A stretch of DNA of 12,408 bases from Clostridia bacterium (lineage in GTDB: Bacteria > Bacillota > Clostridia > Christensenellales > CAG-314), in NCBI GenBank assembly GCA_017452035.1, contig JAFTNE010000247.1:1-12408 (forward strand), read 5' to 3'. Below the pieces are notes generated by a model. It saw only the letters and a program-made list of their open reading frames with translations, did no database searches and was not told the origin of the DNA. The position numbers and the translations under genes are program-made. Positions 7,073 to 12,408 of the stretch are shown here, one piece after another. Position 1 is the stretch's first letter. Every line of letters begins with the position of its first letter.

Positions 7073-7112
7073 CCCCAAAATGTCGGCTTCACATGGCATT
7101 TTGGGGCTTTTT
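7073..7112 (+). terminator. First terminator after tRNA-Leu
   Basis: A perfect 10-bp stem, CCCCAAAATG (7073-7082) with CATTTTGGGG (7097-7106), has a 14-nt loop and is followed by CTTTTTC. It begins 6 nt after the CCA end of the tRNA. Confidence 0.88.
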
Positions 7113-7119
7113 CATTCAA

Positions 7120-7147
7120 AGTCGTCCATTTTTGGACGGCTTTTTTT
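7120..7147 (+). terminator. Second, tandem terminator after tRNA-Leu
   Basis: An 8-bp stem with one G-U pair, AGTCGTCC (7120-7127) with GGACGGCT (7134-7141), has a T-rich 6-nt loop and runs straight into seven T. It is a textbook intrinsic terminator and a back-up to the one at 7073. It may also shield the tRNA unit from the small-RNA transcript coming from the other side. Confidence 0.88.
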
Positions 7148-7316
7148 GCGTTTTGAAAAAAAATTAGAAATTTTGAGTGTCAAAATAAGTGTCAATTTTA
7201 ACTGTCTCTTTTCGCGCTTTTCAAAAGCAGACAAAAAAGCTATAAAAAAGAACAACAAAAAGTACGAAAACGGAAATAAACCCAAAAATAAAAAGAAAAA
7301 GTCATAAAAATTGCAT
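7148..7316. other. A-rich spacer without a supported gene
   Basis: The plus strand is strongly purine-rich, mostly A from about 7228 to 7316. Open frames cross it on both strands, but they run through the tandem terminators and their translations are plain products of the base skew (lysine-rich on plus, phenylalanine-rich on minus). I see no ribosome site at a proper distance and no gene here. Confidence 0.6.
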
Positions 7317-7399
7317 AAAAAAACGACACCATGTCGCATTGACAGCTGTACCTCGCGGTACGATTTCCAAGATCTAAGCTTGGCTTCGATGTCGTTTAT
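7317..7399 (-). ncRNA. Candidate small structured RNA with own promoter and terminator
   Basis: Starting about 7 nt after a consensus -10 box, the minus strand yields an 83-nt RNA that is nearly all structured. The first bases AAACGACA (7397-7390) pair with UGUCGUUU (7328-7321) in an outer stem. Inside are CCAAG/CUUGG with a 7-nt loop, then GUACC-GCGA-GGUAC, a hairpin with a GNRA tetraloop, then UGUC/GACA with a 5-nt loop. The RNA ends in UUUUUUU (7323-7317). An alternative 3' hairpin, CGACA-UGG-UGUCG directly before the U-run, serves as intrinsic terminator. The GNRA loop and the U-run exist only on this strand, which fixes the orientation. I do not recognise it as 6S, SRP RNA, tmRNA or a known riboswitch. 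No gene in the same direction follows, so a trans-acting RNA is more likely than a leader. The evidence is structural only. Confidence 0.6.
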
Positions 7400-7405
7400 A
7401 CTTAC

Positions 7406-7433
7406 ATTATATGCTATTTTTGCAATTTGTCAA
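7406..7433 (-). promoter_or_regulatory. Consensus promoter of the candidate small RNA
   Basis: On the minus strand perfect TTGACA (7428-7433) and perfect TATAAT (7406-7411) are separated by 16 bp. It is the only promoter in the window with both boxes at consensus. Start of transcription is expected near 7399. The nearest other gene on this strand lies over 1 kb away beyond the oppositely oriented tRNA, so the promoter has no protein gene to serve. Confidence 0.8.
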
Positions 7434-7571
7434 CAGCTTTTTTCAAAAAAAATACGGAGGAATACAAAAAAATTGCAATTTTAACCATTGAGGGCGAGCC
7501 GGAAGGGGCCTATGTGTTTTTTTGCAACGATCAATACATCAACAATTTTATTGTTTCAGTTACAAATTGTG

Positions 7572-7600
7572 TTGATTTGTTTTGTAAAATATGATATATT
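7572..7600 (+). promoter_or_regulatory. Promoter of the membrane-GNAT gene
   Basis: TTGATT (7572-7577), a 17-bp spacer and TATATT (7595-7600), with TG one base before the -10 (extended -10). Transcription should start near 7607, giving a leader of about 94 nt before the chosen ATG. Confidence 0.6.
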
Positions 7601-7700
7601 GTTTGAAAATAATTAATCTACTGGATACGATGTATTGAGGTGTTCACGTATACTTCACAACAGTTACTTTATAAACCTTGACTTATCTCACGAGACGGCA

Positions 7701-8993
7701 ATGAACAAAAAGATTTTGACATTTACATACATAATGATGTGCATATCTGCTTTGGTTGCACTGCTTATGGTAACAATGCTTGTTGTATCCATTTTTGTGA
7801 TACAAGCCCTACCAACAATTATCATTTTTGCAATACTAACCTGTCCTGCTATTTTGTTGACGTTGCACTACGTTAGATGTATCAAGTTGCTCAAAAAGGC
7901 AAGCACAACGGACAACATTGTACTAACCAAGTTCCAAAACACCAGCAATGGTTTGTCTGCTTTGTTTGGTATTGTTGCCGTCAGCACGTTGATTGTTGCT
8001 TGGTTCCCAGTTATGTTTTACGGATGGAAAATACTGCAAGAGGAAACATCGCTGTTTTTCTTTATTTATTTTCTCGCTATATGCATATTTAGCTCACTAT
8101 TTACTGTCAATTTAGCTTTGATCAACAAAGAAATTGGCAAGTTAGTTGGCGATTGCCATCAAAATACAACAACACATATGAAAACTTCACTACGACACTA
8201 CAAATTTACATCAAAACCAGAGCTTGTAAGCATCATTGATGAATCGGTGACTTTTGCCATGCTCAAAAAGATTTTGCACTACAACTGTACGGACATATTT
8301 ACCAATCATCAAAGTTTTGTTATCTGCTACACTAATGCGCCCTACCCAATTTGGATTTGGTGCAAACATCCTTACGATACAAATGACATCCAAACAATAG
8401 CTGATGTTTTGAAAGTCGAGTTTTGGGACAAGGGGGACTATCGATTAATCATCAGCGAAGATTTGTTGCAAGAAATCGCCAAAATACATCACGTGTTCGC
8501 AAAAACGCACAAAAAGATGAGTTTGTTTTCCTACGAATTGCGTCAAATAAATGCCATCAACTACAAGTGTGATGGCCACATGCGTAGACCAAAGCCAACG
8601 GAAATTGACACCCTTGCAATGCACTACCACAATGCTTCTATCGAGATGGAAGGACACGATTTTTCCATGGAAGATTGCAAAAAAATCATTACGGGCTACA
8701 TACAAAATGACGAACTTTTTGTTTGGGTGGACGACAATGACGAAATTGTTGCAACAGCAAACAAAATTCTTGATGGCGACTACGCCAAAATTGCATTTGT
8801 TTACACTTTGCCCACCCATCGCCGAAAGGGTTACGCCATCAATTTGGTACACAAGGTTTCGCAAATGTTGCTAGATGACGGTTTGATACCAATTTTGTAC
8901 ACAAACGGTGGCTACGCTGCATCAAACGAGTGCTACAAAAAAATTGGCTACGTTCAAGTTGGCAAATTGGTTGATGTGGAAAAGTCCAAATAA
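7701..8993 (+). CDS. Four-helix membrane protein fused to a GNAT N-acetyltransferase
   Basis: A 430-residue, apparently membrane-anchored acetyltransferase. Residues 1-145 hold four hydrophobic helices (about 5-35, 37-58, 87-108, 117-141). Residues 160-295 form a divergent mixed domain of the sort that precedes the catalytic half in two-part GNAT proteins. Residues 297-430 are the GNAT domain: acetyl-CoA motif A is VYTLPTHRRKGYA (367-379), followed by LYTNGGYAASNECYKKIGY (399-417). The layout of the soluble part resembles the COG3393-type predicted acetyltransferases. The substrate is unknown. A TTG 66 nt upstream (7635) would add 22 residues, but the hydrophobic domain starts cleanly at the ATG. 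The ribosome site before the ATG is weak (GAG), so the start is less certain than the gene. It converges with the GH36 gene on a shared terminator. Confidence 0.85.
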   Translation: MNKKILTFTYIMMCISALVALLMVTMLVVSIFVIQALPTIIIFAILTCPAILLTLHYVRCIKLLKKASTTDNIVLTKFQNTSNGLSALFGIVAVSTLIVAWFPVMFYGWKILQEETSLFFFIYFLAICIFSSLFTVNLALINKEIGKLVGDCHQNTTTHMKTSLRHYKFTSKPELVSIIDESVTFAMLKKILHYNCTDIFTNHQSFVICYTNAPYPIWIWCKHPYDTNDIQTIADVLKVEFWDKGDYRLIISEDLLQEIAKIHHVFAKTHKKMSLFSYELRQINAINYKCDGHMRRPKPTEIDTLAMHYHNASIEMEGHDFSMEDCKKIITGYIQNDELFVWVDDNDEIVATANKILDGDYAKIAFVYTLPTHRRKGYAINLVHKVSQMLLDDGLIPILYTNGGYAASNECYKKIGYVQVGKLVDVEKSK

Positions 8994-9074
8994 ACCACAC
9001 CATTAACTAACAAGGCGATGCACCATTTTGCAAATCAGCAAAGTTAATAATATCGCATTTTGACGATATCAATA

Positions 9075-9115
9075 CAACAAAAAGGACTAACAGCTTGTTA
9101 GCCCTTTTATTGTTG
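9075..9115. terminator. Two-way terminator between convergent genes
   Basis: The core is a 12-bp stem with one A-C mismatch (9080-9092 with 9096-9108) on a 3-nt loop, extended below by CAACAA/TTGTTG. Plus-strand transcripts end in CCTTTTATTG and minus-strand transcripts in CCTTTTTGTTG, so it can stop the GNAT gene and the GH36 gene alike. It lies 82 nt after the GNAT stop and about 165 nt after the GH36 stop. A smaller inverted repeat (ATATCG/CGATAT, 9050-9069) precedes it. Confidence 0.75.
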
Positions 9116-9233
9116 CGTATTTGATGCAATACTGTGTTTAATTTTGTTTAACTCACTGCTAACGTTACATTGCAAAACTTTCGCTGGATGCAGGTATTGC
9201 AGTTGTTGTATATTTTGCAATTATGTTACCAAG

Positions 9234-9277
9234 CTATTTGGTTATTGCAAGTATTAGCAATGCAATAAACCAAATAG
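9234..9277 (-). repeat. Long AT-rich stem-loop right after the GH36 stop codon
   Basis: CTATTTGGTTATTGCA (9234-9249) pairs with 9261-9277 over 16 bp, with a single bulged base and an 11-nt loop. On the minus strand it starts 2 nt past the TAG of the GH36 gene. No U-run follows, so it is a poor terminator. A 3'-end stabilising hairpin of the GH36 transcript is a possible role. Confidence 0.6.
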
Positions 9278-9279
9278 AC

Positions 9280-11460
9280 CTACTCTACTTCCGTCAAAAT
9301 TGCAAGGTATGCTGTAAACTCGCTAAACCACACCACCGAAAGGTTGATGCCCACTTGCATGTAGTACTCGCCTGTGTGTACGCAGTTATCGATGTTGTTG
9401 GAGTACTTTTTGTTGGGATCTAGGCCTTTGAGTTTTAGGAAACTGAGTGCTGCTGGCTCACTGAGTTTGGACATAAGCAGTACAAGTGAAATGGCCTTAT
9501 TTGGTGCAACGCATTGTAGGCAGGTAAAGTTACTGTCATTTGGAGAAAGCAAATGGTACAGTGTGCCATTGGCAATTACACCGTTGTGGTAGCCCTTGTA
9601 AAGTTGTGCGACTTTTGATAGTTCTTCCATTTCATCAGCAGTCAACACATTGGGGTTCATTTCGTAACCATAGGTGCCAAACAAAGCAAGCAGTGCTTTG
9701 GTTGTGTAACTGCCCATTTTGGAGTCGTTTACGTGTGCACCCATTGTGGAAAGTGGGTATCCAAGTGAAGTATTGTAGTTGATGAACATACGTTCAGCTG
9801 GGTTAGATTGGTCGCTTGTCCAAATTTGTGGAGCAAAGTACAACGTGCCCATATCAAAACGTCCACCACCACCAGAACAGCCTTCAAACATGATGTTGGG
9901 GTAATCTTTTGTCAAGCGACAAATAAGTGTGTAGTAGCCAAGTACAAGTCGGTGGTAAATTTCCCCTTGGTTTTTGCCATGCACTGCTGAGAAATGTTCG
10001 CCAACGGAACGGTTGTAGTCCCATTTGATGTAGTCAACAGGGTACTCGTCCAAAAATGCCTTCATTTGTTGGTAGATGTGATCCACAACTTGTGGGTTGG
10101 AAAAATCCAAATGCATTTGGTTACGCCACAAACTAAGTTGTTTGTTGTTGAGGTTGCCCAAAACGTACTCGGGATGTTCACGGAAAAGCTTGGAGTTGGC
10201 ATTGATCATTTCCGGCTCAAACCAAATACCAAACTTGATGCCCAGTTGCTTGCAGTGGTCGATAACTTTGTGCAAATCTACCTTGTCGGTGTTTACAAAC
10301 CAATCGCCAAGAGAGCTTGTATCGTCGTTGCGCGCGCCAAACCAACCATCGTCCAAAACAAACAACTCGGTGCCAATTTTCACTGCATCATTTATGTAGG
10401 AAATTACGGAATTGGTATCAAAATTGAAGTAGCAACCTTCCCACGAGTTGAACAACACGGGTTTGTAGTCTCGGTCAGCCTTGTAGGTAATGAGATTTTG
10501 CTTGATAAATGCGTGGAAGTTTTGTGACATTTTGTCCACACCTTGGTAGGAGTAGGAAATTACAGCTTGGGGTGTTGCAAACTGCTCGCCACTTGGCAAG
10601 TGCCAGCAAAAATCTTCGTCATTAAGTCCGTAGCTGATTTGTGTGCTGTTGTACTTGCTTACGTCAGCACGGAAAAGGAAGTTGCCACTGTAAATAAGGT
10701 TAAAACCAATAACTTCGCCGTAGTCCATTGTGGCATCCTTGGCCTTCAAAAATACAAATGGGTTCATATCGTGAGATGAGTGGCCCAAGTTACTGCTTAC
10801 TTGTTGTGTGCCGTAGCCAAGTGTGCGCTCTTGATAGGTGCGCTCACGAGCCCAACGTCCAGGGAAGGTTACCAAGTTGTAGTTTTTACTGCTTAGATCC
10901 AACTGCATGGACATAGCACGCAAAATTTCCAACTCACTTTCCGTTTTGTTGTTGATGGTAAAGCTCTTTACGATAACATCCTTATCTGGGAAAATTGTAA
11001 GGTATTCGGTAACAAAAATATCTCGGTGCATATCTTTGTAGACAATTTCCAGCGTCTCAGCATTATCCCCATGTGCGTGTGGCATGGGTTCATCCACCAC
11101 TGGTACGCCCTTGCAAATGTTGTGAGAGTGGTATCTAAAATCACTTTCGTAACTGCCAGTTTTGTCCTTCAACAAAATTGCTGTGTGGTGCTTATCCCAA
11201 ACGCCGTGGGAAGATAGTTCCATCAAGCCTGTTTCCACCATAAAACCATCGGTGTACATTTTTTGAGTGCCATCGGTTGTATCGTAGTAGCTGGATGTAA
11301 AGTACTTGGCATCACGCACTTGCGCAAAGTCGTCAAGGTGGGCAAGAGCTTTGCCAAAGTACACCTTTTCTACGTATCCTGCATCGTTGACGTACAACAC
11401 GTAAGCAATACTGCCGTTGGAAAGAGTGAGAAGTTTTTTATCGCTGATGTAGTTAATCAT
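9280..11460 (-). CDS. Alpha-galactosidase, glycoside hydrolase family 36
   Basis: A 726-residue retaining alpha-galactosidase that removes terminal alpha-1,6-galactose from melibiose, raffinose-family sugars or galactomannan pieces. The N-terminal beta-supersandwich domain (about 1-325) leads into a (beta/alpha)8 barrel. The barrel holds LDDGWFGARNDD (369-380), GIWFEPEMI (411-419), YIKWDYNR with nucleophile D481, CSGGGGRFD (528-536), and WTSDQSNPAER with acid/base D550. A C-terminal beta domain ends the protein. Length and motifs fit the large bacterial GH36 group, and nothing is missing. There is no signal peptide, so it works on sugars already imported. The frame extends to a TTG seven codons upstream, but the ATG ending at 11460 lies 8 nt after GAGG and is the better start. 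It has its own promoter and no transporter gene nearby. Confidence 0.97.
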   Translation of the reverse strand: MINYISDKKLLTLSNGSIAYVLYVNDAGYVEKVYFGKALAHLDDFAQVRDAKYFTSSYYDTTDGTQKMYTDGFMVETGLMELSSHGVWDKHHTAILLKDKTGSYESDFRYHSHNICKGVPVVDEPMPHAHGDNAETLEIVYKDMHRDIFVTEYLTIFPDKDVIVKSFTINNKTESELEILRAMSMQLDLSSKNYNLVTFPGRWARERTYQERTLGYGTQQVSSNLGHSSHDMNPFVFLKAKDATMDYGEVIGFNLIYSGNFLFRADVSKYNSTQISYGLNDEDFCWHLPSGEQFATPQAVISYSYQGVDKMSQNFHAFIKQNLITYKADRDYKPVLFNSWEGCYFNFDTNSVISYINDAVKIGTELFVLDDGWFGARNDDTSSLGDWFVNTDKVDLHKVIDHCKQLGIKFGIWFEPEMINANSKLFREHPEYVLGNLNNKQLSLWRNQMHLDFSNPQVVDHIYQQMKAFLDEYPVDYIKWDYNRSVGEHFSAVHGKNQGEIYHRLVLGYYTLICRLTKDYPNIMFEGCSGGGGRFDMGTLYFAPQIWTSDQSNPAERMFINYNTSLGYPLSTMGAHVNDSKMGSYTTKALLALFGTYGYEMNPNVLTADEMEELSKVAQLYKGYHNGVIANGTLYHLLSPNDSNFTCLQCVAPNKAISLVLLMSKLSEPAALSFLKLKGLDPNKKYSNNIDNCVHTGEYYMQVGINLSVVWFSEFTAYLAILTEVE

Positions 11461-11495
11461 GCCGATTACCTCGCAAAACAAATTTTTACAAATAG

Positions 11496-11524
11496 ATTAT
11501 AGCAAAAGGACGGACAGATTACAA
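11496..11524 (-). promoter_or_regulatory. Promoter of the GH36 alpha-galactosidase gene
   Basis: On the minus strand TTGTAA (11519-11524), a 17-bp spacer and TATAAT (11496-11501), with TG before the -10 (extended element). Transcription should start near 11489, about 29 nt before the ATG. I see no catabolite-repression palindrome close by. Confidence 0.78.
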
Positions 11525-11567
11525 TACCCAAAATTCGTAAATATAAAGATATTTTACAAAAAGAGCA

Positions 11568-11596
11568 TGAAAAAGGAGAGCTGTGATGCTCTCCTT
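11568..11596 (-). terminator. Terminator of the leucine-rich-repeat gene
   Basis: A perfect 9-bp stem, AAGGAGAGC (11573-11581) with GCTCTCCTT (11588-11596), on a 6-nt loop, continues on the minus strand into CCTTTTTC. It lies about 75 nt past the stop codon of the repeat gene and upstream of the GH36 promoter. GAGCAT at 11563-11568 could compete by pairing with ATGCTC inside the stem. Confidence 0.8.
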
Positions 11597-11669
11597 GATA
11601 TGTTATTTAGTTAAGTTGAATGCCCACAAAAGGTGATTGTTGTTTGGGGTTTACTTGTTGGGATTGGTG

Positions 11670-12408
11670 TTAGTTTTCTTCACCAGTGTAGTTAAACACA
11701 ATGTTTGCATTGGTTAGAGAAGTATTGTATGAGCCAATTGAGATAACTTCCCATTGTGTTGGCGTGCCTACATAGTACACTGTTGTGAGACTACTGCAAT
11801 AATAGAAAGCATAATTACCGATACTTGTTACACTACTTGGAATTGTGATGCTTGTGAGACTGTCGCAACTCCAGAACGCTTCATTACCAATACTTGTTAC
11901 ACTGCTTGGAATTGTAATGCTTGTGAGACTGTCGCAACAATAGAACGCAGAATTACCTATACTTGTTACACTACTTGGAATTGTGATGCTTGTTATACTG
12001 GAGCACCAACCGAACGCAGAATAACCTATGCTTGTTACACCTTCGGGAATTGTTATGCTTGTGAGACTGGTGCAACAATAGAACGCATAATCACCGATAC
12101 TTGTCACACCTTCGGGAATTGTGATGCTTGTGAGGCTGGTGCAACCTCTGAACGCAGAGGTACCTATACTTGTTACAGCATTAGGAATTGTGATGCTGGT
12201 GAGACTACTGCAATTATAGAACGCACCCGTTAAAGACCTCAACTGAACACCTACTGAAATTATTAATATTCTTGCAACCTTGCACTCTTGGAATATTGAG
12301 AAGTAAAGAGAGATTACCTGCCTTATTCGCACTTTTAATTTCTCCAAAATTATTGCCTTGCGTTTGTGTCGTTGTATCACAGATAAAAGCGAAAGTAAAC
12401 GGGAAAAA
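11670..12408 (-). CDS. BspA-like leucine-rich-repeat protein (LRR_5 type), 5' end unresolved
   Basis: The gene codes for at least six consecutive 23-residue repeats of the Treponema/BspA type, each close to SLTSITIPxxVTSIGxxAFxxC. A partial repeat (SLTGAFYNC) precedes them. A tail typical of these proteins follows (VYYVGTPTQWEVISIGSYNTSLTNANI). Relatives are cell-surface or secreted binding proteins. The frame stays open to the right edge, so the feature is drawn to it. Possible internal starts are GTG at 12380 and GTG at 12332, the latter 9 nt after GGAG. The 50-odd residues before the repeats are basic and carry no signal peptide, unlike normal family members. A second open frame covers the same stretch. 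The gene may continue outside the window, be frameshifted, or be a truncated copy. A terminator follows at 11568-11596. Confidence 0.75.
   Translation of the reverse strand, partial: FSRLLSLLSVIQRHKRKAIILEKLKVRIRQVISLYFSIFQECKVARILIISVGVQLRSLTGAFYNCSSLTSITIPNAVTSIGTSAFRGCTSLTSITIPEGVTSIGDYAFYCCTSLTSITIPEGVTSIGYSAFGWCSSITSITIPSSVTSIGNSAFYCCDSLTSITIPSSVTSIGNEAFWSCDSLTSITIPSSVTSIGNYAFYYCSSLTTVYYVGTPTQWEVISIGSYNTSLTNANIVFNYTGEEN
11793..12206 (-). repeat. Six tandem 69-bp units inside the leucine-rich-repeat gene
   Basis: The array is 414 bp, six units of 69 bp in frame, each encoding one 23-residue repeat. Units differ mainly in the codons for the two residues after the IP and for the variable AFxxC part. 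The remainder is almost identical at DNA level, including synonymous sites. This suggests recent duplication or ongoing exchange among units. Confidence 0.9.

Noticed and set aside
6985..7147. tRNA-Leu 3' end considered as an attachment site for an integrated element
   Set aside because: No integrase gene and no repeat of the tRNA 3' end elsewhere in the window.
7080..7307. Plus-strand frame of 75 codons with a lysine-rich tail after tRNA-Leu
   Set aside because: It begins inside the first terminator hairpin and reads through the second. The tail reflects the A-rich tract.
7112..7339. Minus-strand frame of 75 codons, hydrophobic and phenylalanine-rich, starting inside the candidate small RNA; considered as a small membrane toxin
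   Set aside because: The hydrophobic character follows from the T-rich strand. The frame runs through the U7 terminator and the tRNA tandem terminator, and the nearest GAGG is about 11 nt from the ATG. A type I toxin cannot be excluded but is not supported.
7317..7400. AAACGACA/TGTCGTTT considered as terminal inverted repeats of a miniature mobile element
   Set aside because: I see no flanking target duplication and no second copy in the window, while the promoter, GNRA hairpin and U-run explain the symmetry better as RNA structure.
7635..7700. TTG start extending the membrane-GNAT protein by 22 residues
   Set aside because: The added residues (MRCSRILHNSY...) do not look like part of the protein, and the hydrophobic domain begins at the ATG at 7701. 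The GAGGTG at 7638 has no useful in-frame start after it.
11461..11481. TTG start seven codons upstream of the GH36 ATG
   Set aside because: The added codons contain the ribosome site GAGG that serves the ATG ending at 11460.
11754..12233. Regular 69-bp spacing considered as a CRISPR array, and the 159-codon plus-strand frame across it
   Set aside because: The periodicity is that of 23-residue leucine-rich repeats on the minus strand. There are no unique spacers, and the plus-strand frame is its shadow.

Overview
The window reads as an AT-rich chromosomal segment of a low-GC Gram-positive bacterium, most likely a Clostridia-type gut or fermentative anaerobe. The grounds are a DUF4364 protein, a YjbK-like CYTH protein, NrdR, BspA-type leucine-rich repeats, cytoplasmic plant-glycan-type glycosidases, GAGGT/GGAGG ribosome sites and housekeeping promoters with almost uniform 17-bp spacing. 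The species cannot be named from the sequence alone.

Left part (1-5342, minus strand). One promoter with a probable NrdR-box operator (5288-5342) drives a tight five-gene operon: a large GH95-fold glycosidase-like protein, purC, nrdR, a CYTH phosphohydrolase-type protein and a HAD phosphatase. A stem-loop at 209-240 closes it. Beyond that, a further minus-strand promoter (64-92) and a ribosome site lead to a start codon exactly at the left edge. purC, nrdR and the HAD enzyme suggest nucleotide metabolism. The GH95-like protein appears to have lost every residue used for catalysis in characterised GH95 fucosidases.

Middle part (5372-7147). An unrecognised helical protein (minus) and a DUF4364 winged-helix protein (plus) are transcribed divergently from back-to-back promoters. 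A tRNA-Leu with anticodon AAG follows, with its own promoter and two tandem terminators.

Central gap (7148-7700). A stretch of about 550 bp without a recognised gene holds an A-rich tract and, on the minus strand, a consensus promoter followed by an 83-nt structured sequence with a GNRA-capped hairpin and a U7 tail. This looks like an undescribed small RNA. A strong but orphan ribosome site and a short protein-like frame lie beside it.

Right part (7572-12408). A four-helix membrane protein fused to a GNAT acetyltransferase (plus) converges on a GH36 alpha-galactosidase (minus) over a two-way terminator. Upstream of the GH36 promoter lies a BspA-like leucine-rich-repeat gene with six near-identical 69-bp units. 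Its 5' end is unresolved at the right edge, where two reading frames overlap.
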